From Lentisphaera araneosa HTCC2155 (GTDB lineage Bacteria > Verrucomicrobiota > Lentisphaeria > Lentisphaerales > Lentisphaeraceae), in contig NZ_ABCK01000009.1 in the NCBI RefSeq assembly GCF_000170755.1, forward strand, positions 1 to 64,000: a stretch of 64,000 nt of DNA, in the 5' to 3' direction. Under the pieces are notes generated by a model. The model was not told the DNA's origin and did not search any database. It was given only the letters and a program-made list of their open reading frames with translations. This document shows positions 1-11,467 of this stretch, piece after piece. The translations under genes were made by a program, and so were the position numbers. Within the stretch, counting starts at the first letter, position 1. Each line of letters opens with the position of its first letter.

Positions 1-451
1 GACAGTTATTCGTCTTCTTGATATCGGTTTGGATCCGATGAACTTTGCCGATGCACTTGTTGGTGTATTAGCTCAGCGTCTTATGCGTACTCTTTGCGGT
101 AACTGCAAACAACCAGTGAAGCCTGATCCTGAGTACCTTGAAAAGCTTATTCATTTTTACGGTGAGGAGTTTATTGATGAACTCGGCTACGATTTCGATA
201 CACATGAAATTATGGAAGCCCGTGGCTGCGATAAATGTAATGAAACAGGTTATCGTGGACGTGTGGGTATCCACGAACTCATGGAAGCGAGTCCAGAACT
301 TAAAAAATTAGTGGCAAAAGCTGCCCCCGTAGCTGAGTTGAAAAAACAAGCTGTTGAAGACGGTATGCGTACCTTGATGCAAGATGGTGTTTGGAAAACC
401 TTCGAAGGTGTTTCTGATCTTTCTCAGCTCAGAAGGGTACAAGCGCACTAG
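1..451 (+). CDS. GspE/PilB-family secretion ATPase, C-terminal part
   Basis: This is the C-terminal end of a type II secretion or type IV pilus assembly ATPase; the gene begins before the window and the frame is open from base 2. The visible part starts with a stretch reading TVIRLLDIGLDPMNFADAL, followed by LAQRL, which is the conserved region after the Walker B and His boxes of GspE. Two CxxC pairs (CGNC and CDKC, about 50 residues apart) form the tetracysteine zinc site typical of GspE/PilB. The family powers pseudopilus or pilus assembly from the cytoplasmic face of the inner membrane. Pseudopilin genes occur at 30-32 kb, but a functional link is only inferred. GspE and PilB cannot be told apart from this fragment. 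queC starts two bases after the stop codon. Confidence 0.88.
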   Translation, partial: TVIRLLDIGLDPMNFADALVGVLAQRLMRTLCGNCKQPVKPDPEYLEKLIHFYGEEFIDELGYDFDTHEIMEARGCDKCNETGYRGRVGIHELMEASPELKKLVAKAAPVAELKKQAVEDGMRTLMQDGVWKTFEGVSDLSQLRRVQAH

Positions 452-453
452 TA

Positions 454-1134
454 ATGAAGAAAGCAGCTGTATTAATTTCGGGTGGTCTCGATTCGACCAC
501 TCTTCTACACCATGTGATCAAGAGTCTTGGTTATGATGAAGTCTATGCATTGTCTTTTGATTACGGTCAAAAACATTCTCGTGAACTCATTGTTGCTAAG
601 GCACAATGCGATAGCTTGCCGGAAGTGAAAGAGCACAACGTACTCGATATTTCTTACATGGGAGATTTTTTAGGCTCCAGTTCTGCTCTCGTTAAAGGTG
701 GCGTTGAAGTTCCTGACTTGAAGGATATTGCCGAAGGTGATTTAGACCAGCCAGTGACCTATGTGCCCAATCGTAATATGATGCTTTTATCAATTGCTGC
801 ATCATTTGCGGAGAGCCGCGATTGCCGTCAATTATATTATGGTGCCCAAGCCCAAGATGAATACGGTTATTGGGATTGCACGGAATCCTTTTTAGCTCGC
901 ATGAATGATGTCTTCTCTCTTAATCGTCGAACAGGCGTGCACGTTGAGGCACCATTTGTGAATATGAGTAAGGGACATGTGGCCAAAATCGGTTTAGCCC
1001 TTGGTATTGATTACGCTCAAACTTGGACTTGTTATCGCGGTGGCGATAAGCCTTGCGAAGTCTGTCCCTCTTGTGTAGAACGTGCCCTTGCTTTCAAAGA
1101 ATGTGGAATTGACGATCCCTTATTAAAAAAGTAA
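454..1134 (+). CDS. queC: 7-cyano-7-deazaguanine synthase QueC
   Basis: QueC makes preQ0 from 7-carboxy-7-deazaguanine, ammonia and ATP in queuosine biosynthesis. The 226-residue protein has the PP-loop SGGLDSTT at its N terminus and a C-terminal Cys cluster (CYRGGDKPCEVCPSC) that binds zinc in the family; the length is typical. The ATG lies two bases after the stop of the secretion ATPase gene, so the two are probably co-transcribed although the functions are unrelated. No other queuosine gene and no preQ1 riboswitch is visible nearby. The tRNA-His genes that follow are substrates of the queuosine pathway (GUN anticodon), which may be chance. Confidence 0.96.
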   Translation: MKKAAVLISGGLDSTTLLHHVIKSLGYDEVYALSFDYGQKHSRELIVAKAQCDSLPEVKEHNVLDISYMGDFLGSSSALVKGGVEVPDLKDIAEGDLDQPVTYVPNRNMMLLSIAASFAESRDCRQLYYGAQAQDEYGYWDCTESFLARMNDVFSLNRRTGVHVEAPFVNMSKGHVAKIGLALGIDYAQTWTCYRGGDKPCEVCPSCVERALAFKECGIDDPLLKK

Positions 1135-1155
1135 AAAAATCACTAAAAATTGGTT

Positions 1156-1183
1156 TTGCATTTTTTGTCTGTGCATGTACTAT
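1156..1183 (+). promoter_or_regulatory. candidate sigma-70 promoter for the tRNA-His pair
   Basis: TTGCAT at 1156-1161 and TACTAT at 1178-1183 are separated by 16 bp and end 15 bp before the first tRNA-His. This resembles a -35/-10 pair. It was found by eye only. Confidence 0.4.
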
Positions 1184-1198
1184 TCAGCCCTATTAGGT

Positions 1199-1275
1199 GG
1201 TGGCTATAGCTCAGTTGGTAGAGCACCGGATTGTGATTCCGGCTGTCGCCGGTTCAAGTCCGGTTAGCCACCCCA
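1199..1275 (+). tRNA. tRNA-His (GTG), copy 1
   Basis: The cloverleaf is complete: acceptor stem GTGGCTA/TAGCCAC, anticodon stem CCGGA/TCCGG with loop TTGTGAT giving anticodon GTG, and T-loop GGTTCAAGTCC. C73 and CCA are encoded, and an extra G-1 precedes the acceptor stem, as required for tRNA-His. The sequence is identical to the next tRNA. Confidence 0.97.
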
Positions 1276-1285
1276 CCTTTTTTAT

Positions 1286-1362
1286 GGTGGCTATAGCTCA
1301 GTTGGTAGAGCACCGGATTGTGATTCCGGCTGTCGCCGGTTCAAGTCCGGTTAGCCACCCCA
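1286..1362 (+). tRNA. tRNA-His (GTG), copy 2
   Basis: This is an identical copy of the preceding tRNA-His, starting 87 bp downstream and separated from it by ten bases. It has the same GTG anticodon, G-1, C73 and encoded CCA. The two genes look like a recent tandem duplication read from one promoter. Confidence 0.97.
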
Positions 1363-1390
1363 TTAAAACCCTTTTTCCCCATGTGACTCT

Positions 1391-1954
1391 ATGAAAAAAC
1401 ATGCTCTGACAACAAACGAAGCTGCAGACTTGTTAGGTTTTGCGCGTACAAGTGTAATCAACTGGGTTGAGAAAGGTGAATTGAAATCTTTCCAAACGCC
1501 TGGTGGCCATCGCCGTTTTGAAATGGAGGATATTCAAGCCTTTGCTCAAAAACGTGGCATTCAAATAGAAGGTCAAGTTGAGCAGAAAGTGCAATTAAAT
1601 CGTGTGCTCGTTGTTGATGATGATCAAGACTTCCGTCAATTCTCCTTGGAAACCCTCGAGCTTGCCGGTGATTTTGAAGTCAAAGAAGCCGTCAACGGGA
1701 TTGAAGCAGCGCTCGTTACAGGCTCATGGAAGCCCGATATTATTTTATTAGATTTACACATGCCACAAATGAATGGCTATGAATTTATAGATCAATTACG
1801 CAAAGATGAGCAATTTAAAGAGATCAAAATCATTGTTTTGACTGCTTATGCCGATGAAGAAACTCGTGAGAAAGTCGGCGATGTGCATGACTTAATTTGT
1901 AAGCCAATTGGGATAAAAGATTTCGTCGGCAAATTACGCGACTTATCTAAATGA
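1391..1954 (+). CDS. MerR-type helix-turn-helix / receiver domain protein
   Basis: The 187-residue protein joins an N-terminal MerR/excisionase-like DNA-binding domain (about residues 5-57, with the wing motif TPGGHRRF) to a C-terminal response-regulator receiver domain (about 70-185). The receiver has the acidic triplet D76-D78, the phosphoacceptor D121 (in LLDLHMP), T151 and K171, so it should be phosphorylatable. The domain order is the reverse of most response regulators. No histidine kinase lies nearby, so the partner is unknown. The stop codon overlaps the start of the ABC-F gene by 4 bp (ATGA), which suggests translational coupling. The DNA target cannot be read from the sequence. Confidence 0.88.
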   Translation: MKKHALTTNEAADLLGFARTSVINWVEKGELKSFQTPGGHRRFEMEDIQAFAQKRGIQIEGQVEQKVQLNRVLVVDDDQDFRQFSLETLELAGDFEVKEAVNGIEAALVTGSWKPDIILLDLHMPQMNGYEFIDQLRKDEQFKEIKIIVLTAYADEETREKVGDVHDLICKPIGIKDFVGKLRDLSK

Positions 1955-3837
1955 AAGAACGCGGTATACCACTACTAGATGCGATTGATTTAACTTATGC
2001 TATTGGGCATAGGATGCTCTTGGATCATGTCTCTTTTACAATACATAATAAAGATAGAGTGGGGCTCATTGGTCGCAATGGCACGGGGAAGTCAACCCTG
2101 CTGAAGATTTTATCCAAACAACTTGAGCCTTTCGAGGTTTCCGAAATTCGTTTTAGCAAGGGCTTAAAAGTCTCTTATTTATCTCAAGATTTTGATATTG
2201 ATCCGAATTTGACCGTGATAGAAAATATTCGTGAAGGCGCTGGCTATATTTATGAATTACTCAAACAATATGAAAGTGGTGATCAGACTGAAGATGAGAT
2301 GTTCCGCATTCAAGATCAAATTACGGCTCTAGATGCCTGGGATTTAGATGCCTACGTTTTTGAACTTATCTCGCGCTTGTCTTGTCCGAGTGCAGACACT
2401 CCTTGTAAAGATCTTTCGGGTGGTGAAAAACGGCGAATTAACTTAGCGAAAGTTCTCGTTTCTAAACCCGATTTACTCATTTTAGACGAGCCGACAAACC
2501 ACCTGGATTCTCATGCGGTTGAATGGCTAGAGAAATGGCTCGAGACTTATTCAGGGGCACTCATTATGGTGACACACGATCGTTGCTTCTTAGATAGTGT
2601 TTGTAATCGTATTCTAGAATTACGTGAAGGGCAAGCAGATTTTTTTCCTGGGAATTATTCAGTTTATTTAGAGCAGAGTGCTGCACGTGATATGGCAATG
2701 CTAAGAGCGGATAATAAGCGCCATCAGTTCTTGAAAAAAGAACTCGAATGGGTGCGTCGAAGTCCTAAGGCACGTACCACTAAGTCACAGAGTCGAGTCG
2801 ATCGCTTTAATGATCTCAATGATAAAGAAAATTACGCTGTACAGGCCGATGCTGAACTCGTTTTACCTCCCGCGAAAGTTATTGGCAATGTAAGTGTCAG
2901 TTTAGAAAATGTGTGTAAAAGCTTTGGAGATAAACAGCTTTTCAAAGATTTGAGTTTTGAGTTAGAACCAGGTAGCCGCATAGCTCTAATGGGCGGTAAT
3001 GGCATGGGAAAAACGACTTTGCTTAAAATGATTATAGGTCAGGCAGAAGCAGATTCTGGAACGATTGTTCGCGGAGCGAGCTTAGATTATAATTACGTTG
3101 ATCAGAGTCGTAGTCAACTCAATGAAGATAATACCGTTTTTAAAGAAGTTGCGGATGGCGCAGAATCGGTGCGTTTGGGCGATATAAGTTTGTCAACGCG
3201 TTCTTACTTAAGACGTTTCTTATTCACTGATGATCGTATCAACACCAAAGTGAGTAAATTATCGGGCGGGGAACGCAATCGCCTCCTATTAGCTCGTTTA
3301 TTGCGTAAACCCTGTAACTTACTCATTCTGGATGAACCAACCAATGACTTGGACTTATCGACTTTGCAAGTCTTAGAGGAAGCTCTCGTCGCTTGGAAAG
3401 GCACTTTGCTCCTTGTGTCTCACGATAGATGGTTTGTGAACCGTGTGTGTAATGGCATTTTAGGCTTTGAGGGAAATGGTCAGGTGTATTACCAAGATGG
3501 TGATTATGACTATTACTTAGAGAAAAAAGCCGAGCGTGAGACTAAGCAAGTTAAAGTCGAGGTGGAAACTAAAAAAGTTGCGCCCAAAGCTGAAGAGCCC
3601 AAGAAAGCCACTAAAAAACTTACTTGGAAAGAAGAGCGTGAACTCGAAGGTATGGAAGACTTTGTCATGGAGCTCGATGAGCAGATTTCCGCGATTGAAA
3701 CAGCCATGCACGAACCCGACTTTTTTCAGCAAGAAGCTGAACTCATTCAAGAAAAAACGAATGAACTTGAATCCCTGCGTCAAAAGCTAGACCAAGCCTA
3801 TGCTCGTTGGGAAGAACTCGAAGCGAAAAAAGCTTAA
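1951..3837 (+). CDS. ABC-F family ATPase, Uup-like
   Basis: This is a soluble twin-ATPase protein of 628 residues without membrane segments. The first ATPase domain has Walker A GRNGTGKST, signature LSGGEKRR and Walker B LLILDEPTNHLD. The second has GGNGMGKTT, LSGGERNR and LLILDEPTNDLD. A charged linker follows, then a C-terminal coiled coil starting near KKLTWKEERELEGME, typical of Uup. ABC-F proteins act on the ribosome (translation factors or antibiotic protection); Uup has also been linked to DNA structures. The exact substrate is not predictable. The gene overlaps the upstream regulator by 4 bp. Confidence 0.93.
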   Translation: MKERGIPLLDAIDLTYAIGHRMLLDHVSFTIHNKDRVGLIGRNGTGKSTLLKILSKQLEPFEVSEIRFSKGLKVSYLSQDFDIDPNLTVIENIREGAGYIYELLKQYESGDQTEDEMFRIQDQITALDAWDLDAYVFELISRLSCPSADTPCKDLSGGEKRRINLAKVLVSKPDLLILDEPTNHLDSHAVEWLEKWLETYSGALIMVTHDRCFLDSVCNRILELREGQADFFPGNYSVYLEQSAARDMAMLRADNKRHQFLKKELEWVRRSPKARTTKSQSRVDRFNDLNDKENYAVQADAELVLPPAKVIGNVSVSLENVCKSFGDKQLFKDLSFELEPGSRIALMGGNGMGKTTLLKMIIGQAEADSGTIVRGASLDYNYVDQSRSQLNEDNTVFKEVADGAESVRLGDISLSTRSYLRRFLFTDDRINTKVSKLSGGERNRLLLARLLRKPCNLLILDEPTNDLDLSTLQVLEEALVAWKGTLLLVSHDRWFVNRVCNGILGFEGNGQVYYQDGDYDYYLEKKAERETKQVKVEVETKKVAPKAEEPKKATKKLTWKEERELEGMEDFVMELDEQISAIETAMHEPDFFQQEAELIQEKTNELESLRQKLDQAYARWEELEAKKA

Positions 3838-3948
3838 TTTCTCGCCAAGAACTCAGTCATTTTATTGCTTAATAGGGATGATTTATCGCTGTTTTTCACA
3901 AAATAGTAAAAACCTTTGTAAAAAATTCTTTTCCTCAATATTATTGGC

Positions 3949-3976
3949 TTGAAGCCGAGTAAAAGGTAGCTATGTT
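3949..3976 (+). promoter_or_regulatory. candidate sigma-70 promoter for tRNA-Leu
   Basis: TTGAAG at 3949-3954 and TATGTT at 3971-3976 are 16 bp apart and lie 40 bp before tRNA-Leu. The match to the consensus is moderate and was made by eye. Confidence 0.3.
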
Positions 3977-4016
3977 CAGCCCACTAATTCATCTTTTGAT
4001 GACTTAGATGCCAAAT

Positions 4017-4098
4017 GCTCGAGTGGTGGAATTGGCAGACACGACGGACTTAAAATCCGTTGCCTCACGGCGTGCCGGTTCAAGTCCGGCCTCGAGTA
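4017..4098 (+). tRNA. tRNA-Leu (TAA)
   Basis: This is a class II tRNA with a long variable arm. The acceptor stem is GCTCGAG/CTCGAGT, with a G-U pair at position 1-72. The anticodon stem ACGGA/TCCGT encloses loop CTTAAAA with anticodon TAA. The variable arm is around GCCTCACGGC, the T-arm has GGTTCAAGTCC, and the discriminator base is A73. CCA is not encoded, unlike in the two tRNA-His genes. A strong terminator follows. Confidence 0.96.
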
Positions 4099-4101
4099 CT
4101 A

Positions 4102-4134
4102 AAAAGCCTCAGAACGAAAGTTCTGAGGCTTTTA
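4102..4134 (+). terminator. intrinsic terminator after tRNA-Leu
   Basis: A perfect hairpin with stem AGCCTCAGAAC / GTTCTGAGGCT and loop GAAA is flanked by A and T tracts, so it may work in both directions. It ends tRNA-Leu and could also stop transcripts from the minus-strand sulfatase gene. Confidence 0.88.
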
Positions 4135-4167
4135 CATTTTACTGTGTTCGAGTCTTAAATCTTTCTC

Positions 4168-5721
4168 TTATTCAAAGCCGAGTTGGGAGGCACCGGGTGT
4201 TTTCTTATTAAGGAATTTGCTAGGAGCCTCTTTTTTGAGTATAGCGAGCATGGCTTTGACTTTCTTGGGATGTTGTTTGGAGAGGTCATTTGTCTCACCT
4301 GGATCATCAGCAAGGTTAAAGAGCATGCCGGGTGGGTGCACGGGTGTTTTGATCCATTCATCGAGTCCACCGCGTTCTGTAACAGTTCCAGGAGGAATGT
4401 ATTTCCAGTCTCCCATGCGTAGGGCGACTTGTGAGAGTGCTTCTTCGACCAGATAGTCGCGTCCAACAGGACTTTTCCCCATGAGGGCTGGGAGCATGTT
4501 TTGTCCATCGGGGCTGGCGCTCTTGGGTAAGTCTTTGCCAATGAGTGTTGCGATGCTCGCAAAAATATCGACTTGACTAATGAGTGCTGAAGAAGTTCCA
4601 CTTTGAATTTTTCCAGGCCAAGAAACGATAAAGGGCATGCGTGTGCCACCTTCCCATAGGCTGTATTTTCCACCTCGAAAAGGTCCAGCAGCTTTATGGT
4701 CGCCATTGCGAGCTTCAGAACCTTCCCAGTAACCATCAAAGAGCACGGGGCCATTATCACTCGATAAAATGATTAGCGTATTGCGGTACATTTTATTGGC
4801 CTTAAGTGTTTTTATTAGTTTTCCCACAGTCCAGTCAAATTGCACAATGGCATCACCGCGAGGTCCAAGGCTCGAAGAGCCTTGGAAGCGGGGATGAGGG
4901 CGACGGGGTACGTGGTTATCATGTGCGGCAAAGTACATAAAGAAGGGCTGATCTTTCGACTTATTAATGAAATCGATCGCTTTGTTGAGGTAGGTGTCGG
5001 CCATGTCTTCATCTTTAAAACGAGCTGCATGTCCACCAGTCATAGTACCGATGCGACTTATGCCGTTCACGATAGTGCCTGCGTGTTGAACATCAGCTTG
5101 AACCGTCAGTAAGTGAGGGTGGCTAATGCCAGTGGGCTCTGTACCTACAGGTTTGGCATAGCTGACTTTGATCGGGTCAGAAGGATCGAGGTCCACGACT
5201 TCGCTATTTTCGATATAAACCGAAGGTACGCGATCACCGGTTGCGGCCATGTAGAATGAATAATCGAAACCGAGTTCACGAGGTGCAGGTTTGATGTTCG
5301 AATTCCAGTCAAAAGAGCCATCCGAAAGGCCAAGGCCCAAATGCCATTTCCCGACTAGAGCCGTTATGTAGCCTGCATCTTTCATGAAACTAGCGATGTT
5401 TGGTTTAGCAGGGTCAATAATGAGAGGGGCATTGCCTGGAAGAATTTTGGCGGACTTATTGCGGAAAGCGTATTCACCCGTGAGAAGAGAATAACGTGAA
5501 GGCGTGCAAGTAGCGGCAGATGCATAGCCTGAACTGAAGCGTATGCCATCATTAGCTAAGCGATCAATGAAGGGAGTTTGAGCACCGGTGCCACCATAGC
5601 AACTGAGGTCGCCGTAGCCGATATCATCGGCATAAATAATAAGGATATTAGGTTTTTCTGTAGCAGCACTCAGTCCTTGGGTGAGGCTGAGAGCTAGTGC
5701 GAGGGCTAATTTTTTGAACAT
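4168..5721 (-). CDS. secreted sulfatase (arylsulfatase A-like)
   Basis: The 517-residue protein has a cleavable signal peptide (about residues 1-20) and the sulfatase fold start NILIIYADDIGYGD with metal ligands D32-D33. The formylglycine motif is C72-T-P-S-R, whose cysteine is converted by a formylglycine-generating enzyme not seen in this window. The protein should remove sulfate esters from glycans outside the cytoplasm. A strong ribosome site (AGGAGA) precedes the ATG. It lies 9 bp after the GH2 gene and is the last gene of a polysaccharide cluster, so its substrate is probably a sulfated galactan or a related algal polymer; this is inference from context. Confidence 0.93.
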   Translation of the reverse strand: MFKKLALALALSLTQGLSAATEKPNILIIYADDIGYGDLSCYGGTGAQTPFIDRLANDGIRFSSGYASAATCTPSRYSLLTGEYAFRNKSAKILPGNAPLIIDPAKPNIASFMKDAGYITALVGKWHLGLGLSDGSFDWNSNIKPAPRELGFDYSFYMAATGDRVPSVYIENSEVVDLDPSDPIKVSYAKPVGTEPTGISHPHLLTVQADVQHAGTIVNGISRIGTMTGGHAARFKDEDMADTYLNKAIDFINKSKDQPFFMYFAAHDNHVPRRPHPRFQGSSSLGPRGDAIVQFDWTVGKLIKTLKANKMYRNTLIILSSDNGPVLFDGYWEGSEARNGDHKAAGPFRGGKYSLWEGGTRMPFIVSWPGKIQSGTSSALISQVDIFASIATLIGKDLPKSASPDGQNMLPALMGKSPVGRDYLVEEALSQVALRMGDWKYIPPGTVTERGGLDEWIKTPVHPPGMLFNLADDPGETNDLSKQHPKKVKAMLAILKKEAPSKFLNKKTPGASQLGFE

Positions 5722-5730
5722 AGGTTTCTC

Positions 5731-8838
<3,108 letters not shown>

Positions 8839-9032
8839 TTAATTATTCAATAATTTTATTATAAATACGCGTAAGCGCTGCAATCTTAACAAGTTTGATC
8901 ATTTCTTATTTAACAAATTTGCATGACACGGACATAACAGAGCTTAGTAGTTTTCTATAAGCAAGAAAACTGCGCTCGAGTTCAAAGGTGACTGCAAAAG
9001 GGAAAGAAAATGGTAGAAAATACTTGTGGGAG

Positions 9033-9917
9033 CTATTGTTTTTGATAAACTCGAACGTAGTCAATTTCAAATTGATTGGGGAAGGGCGTTGAGCTTGGGT
9101 CGCCACCATTTGTGCCGCCAATCGCTAGGTTGAGTAAGAGGTAGTGAGCTTGTTGGAAGGGCTCTTTAGGACCTCGTGACGTATCGGGATTGATCGCTTT
9201 TTTTAAGTCGATGGTATTGAGTAATTGATCATCTAAAAAGAGTTTAATGGAATCTTTGTCCCAATCCATTTTCCAGATATGAAACTTTTTATCCCAATCA
9301 GGATCTTTAAAATCTTTGACGGGAGTTTTGCTACTATCCCATTTAGCCTGATAAGGACGCTTTGTTCCCCAGCAAGCATTGGCAAGGATCATGTCATTGT
9401 AGTATTCCATAAGGTCAATTTCTCCATTAGATGGCCATTGACCTTCCGTACCCAGAAACCAGATAGCGGGCCATAAGCCATCGGCAGCCTTAAGGCGTGC
9501 TTTGATCTCAAAGCGTCCGTATTTCCAGCTTTGCTTAGAAGTAAGACAACTGGACGTGTAATAAATATTTTTTCTCTTTTCTTTCCAATTATTTGCTTTC
9601 GCTTTAAAGCTAGGATTAGCTTTCATTTCTCGTCGACCCTCAATGAATAATTTGCCATCTTCGCAAAAGGCATTGTCCTCTTGATACCACTGGAGTTCGT
9701 GGTTGCGTTGAAAACCCTGCTCAAAGTCCCATTTGCTAGATTCAACTGAACCATCGGAATTGAATTCTTCCTGCCAAACTAATTCATAGCCTAAGCTCTT
9801 GTATTTGGAGGTGATTTTTTCTTGAACTGAAGCTTGTTTAGGCGCTTGAGTTTTAAGCTCATTCTGGCAGCTAGTAGCGAACAGCAATAATAAGGCAATA
9901 GATAAGATCTTTGTCAT
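9033..9917 (-). CDS. GH16 glycoside hydrolase lipoprotein (laminarinase/agarase-like)
   Basis: This is a 294-residue endo-acting glycanase. The N terminus is a lipoprotein signal (MTKILSIALLLLFATSC, lipidated C17), so it is probably membrane-anchored. The GH16 catalytic motif is E166-I-D168-L-M-E171, and the protein ends with the family strand FEIDYVRVYQ. I chose the ATG at 9917 because AAAGGA precedes it and the signal peptide starts there; longer in-frame starts would run into the upstream sulfatase gene. GH16 covers beta-1,3-glucanases, agarases, porphyranases and carrageenases. The motif alone does not decide between them, and the galactosidase and sulfatase neighbours favour a galactan. 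Confidence 0.9.
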   Translation of the reverse strand: MTKILSIALLLLFATSCQNELKTQAPKQASVQEKITSKYKSLGYELVWQEEFNSDGSVESSKWDFEQGFQRNHELQWYQEDNAFCEDGKLFIEGRREMKANPSFKAKANNWKEKRKNIYYTSSCLTSKQSWKYGRFEIKARLKAADGLWPAIWFLGTEGQWPSNGEIDLMEYYNDMILANACWGTKRPYQAKWDSSKTPVKDFKDPDWDKKFHIWKMDWDKDSIKLFLDDQLLNTIDLKKAINPDTSRGPKEPFQQAHYLLLNLAIGGTNGGDPSSTPFPNQFEIDYVRVYQKQ

Positions 9918-9960
9918 GGATAGTCCTTTGTTTTTTGTACTCATTACTTCACGCAAAGCC

Positions 9961-11286
9961 TTAGTGTGACTTCTTTTTCTTTTTATAGCCAGTTTGCCAT
10001 AATGCTTCGGCATGGGTCGACTTCCATTTACTCATTTCTTTGATTAGTTGTGCTTTAATTTCGGGAAATTGTTCAGAGAGATCATGCTTTTCGGATTGAT
10101 CATTTTCTAGATTATAGAGGGAACTACCAGTGGGTAAGATGTTGAGTTTCCATTTACCTTGGCGCATGGAGTAGTTTTTGCCGCGTGACCAAAATAGTTT
10201 GCGCGCATTTGTTTCTTGTGGCTTGTTAATGACGGGGAGCAAATCTATTCCATGGTAAGTTCGATCAGTGACTAATTCTCCACCTGCAGCCTGAATACAT
10301 GTAGCAAAAACATCGTAGGCAATGATGGGCTTGTCAGAGCTGAGGCCAGCGCTTATTTTCTCAGGCCATTGAAGGAGAAAGGGCGTTCGATTTCCCCCTT
10401 CAAACTCGCTGCCTTTAAAACCTCGCAACGGCCAATTAGACGAGCCATTATGAGTGGTTGGGCCACCATTGTCGCTCATGAAAAAGATTAAGGTGTTTTC
10501 GTATTGCTTTGAATCTTTGAGTGCCTGTAACAGTAAGCCAGTTTGATCATCGAGGTTTTTCATGAGCCCACTATACTTTTTGCGAAGAGGATTTTTGAAA
10601 TCGTAAGACATAATATCTTCATCTTTTGCATCCATGGGACCATGAACGGCATTGTGTGAGAGGTAGATAAAAAAGGGTTTGTCTTGTTCTTCTTGTATGA
10701 TGCGAATGGCTTCTTGAGTAAAAACTTCCGTAGTATAGCCACTGGAGGGTTCAGCAAATTCTTTGTTGCGCATGATTCGATCCATGTCACCGCGAAGTTC
10801 TCCTCCTAAAAAATAGGTTCGTGCCCCAGATAAAAAACCGTAAAAGTTATCAAACCCTCGAGCGTTAGGATGAAAATGGTCAGCTTCGCCAAGGTGCCAT
10901 TTGCCGATGCAGTGAGTGCTGTAACCGAGTTCTTTTAAGCTATCGGCTAGAGTAATTTCCGTGACTGGAAGTCCGAGTAATTCGGGGTCATTAGCTGAGT
11001 GCTTACTGTGAGGGATATTTGCAAGGTGTCCAAAAGTTTGTTGGTAGCGTCCGGTTAGGAGCCCTGCTCGAGAAGGGCTACAGACAGAGGAAGCAGTGTA
11101 GGCTTGAGTGAATTTAATACCATTATGGGCAATGCTATCGATATGAGGCGTTAACAGTTGTTTCGAGCCGTAGCAAGAGAAGTCGGATGAACCTGCATCA
11201 TCGGCTAAAATAATGATAATGTTTGGCGGTTCGTTCGCTAGGAGTGAAGTGCATAATAAAGAGAAAAGGCAGAATAAAATTTTCAC
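9961..11286 (-). CDS. secreted sulfatase
   Basis: The 441-residue S1-family sulfatase has a signal peptide (about 1-17), metal ligands D29-D30 in IIILADDAGSSD, and formylglycine motif C69-S-P-S-R. The motif variant (CSPSR) differs from that of the second sulfatase (CTPSR), and the proteins are diverged, so they probably remove different sulfate groups. It is the first gene of the cluster on the minus strand, followed 43 bp later by the GH16 lipoprotein. The C terminus is unusually basic (GYKKKKKSH). Confidence 0.92.
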   Translation of the reverse strand: MKILFCLFSLLCTSLLANEPPNIIIILADDAGSSDFSCYGSKQLLTPHIDSIAHNGIKFTQAYTASSVCSPSRAGLLTGRYQQTFGHLANIPHSKHSANDPELLGLPVTEITLADSLKELGYSTHCIGKWHLGEADHFHPNARGFDNFYGFLSGARTYFLGGELRGDMDRIMRNKEFAEPSSGYTTEVFTQEAIRIIQEEQDKPFFIYLSHNAVHGPMDAKDEDIMSYDFKNPLRKKYSGLMKNLDDQTGLLLQALKDSKQYENTLIFFMSDNGGPTTHNGSSNWPLRGFKGSEFEGGNRTPFLLQWPEKISAGLSSDKPIIAYDVFATCIQAAGGELVTDRTYHGIDLLPVINKPQETNARKLFWSRGKNYSMRQGKWKLNILPTGSSLYNLENDQSEKHDLSEQFPEIKAQLIKEMSKWKSTHAEALWQTGYKKKKKSH

Positions 11287-11467
11287 AAAAAAGTTCCTTT
11301 AGATATGGTTTATGCCTCATTACTTCATACACAATGATTATATGACAGCGAATAGAGAAAAAATACTTTTTGTGTTGTGACCTAGAGTTATTTTTTAATC
11401 ATCTAGGAAATGAATTTGCTAAAACTTAGGTTCGCATGTTAAGGTAAAGGGAACTTCAGGAGATAAG

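Noticed and set aside
1197-1394. 65-codon plus-strand frame over the tRNA-His pair
   Set aside because: It is the translation of the two identical tRNA genes; the repeated peptide only reflects the tRNA duplication.
4008-4211. 67-codon frame over tRNA-Leu and its terminator
   Set aside because: The frame reads through the tRNA and hairpin and has no ribosome site.
8866-8881. LacI-type operator (core AGCGCT) upstream of the GH2 gene
   Set aside because: There is only one short palindrome, no second copy and no LacI/GalR-type gene in the window.
9918-10013. N-terminal extension of the GH16 protein
   Set aside because: It overlaps the upstream sulfatase gene, while the ATG at 9917 has a ribosome site and a proper lipoprotein signal.
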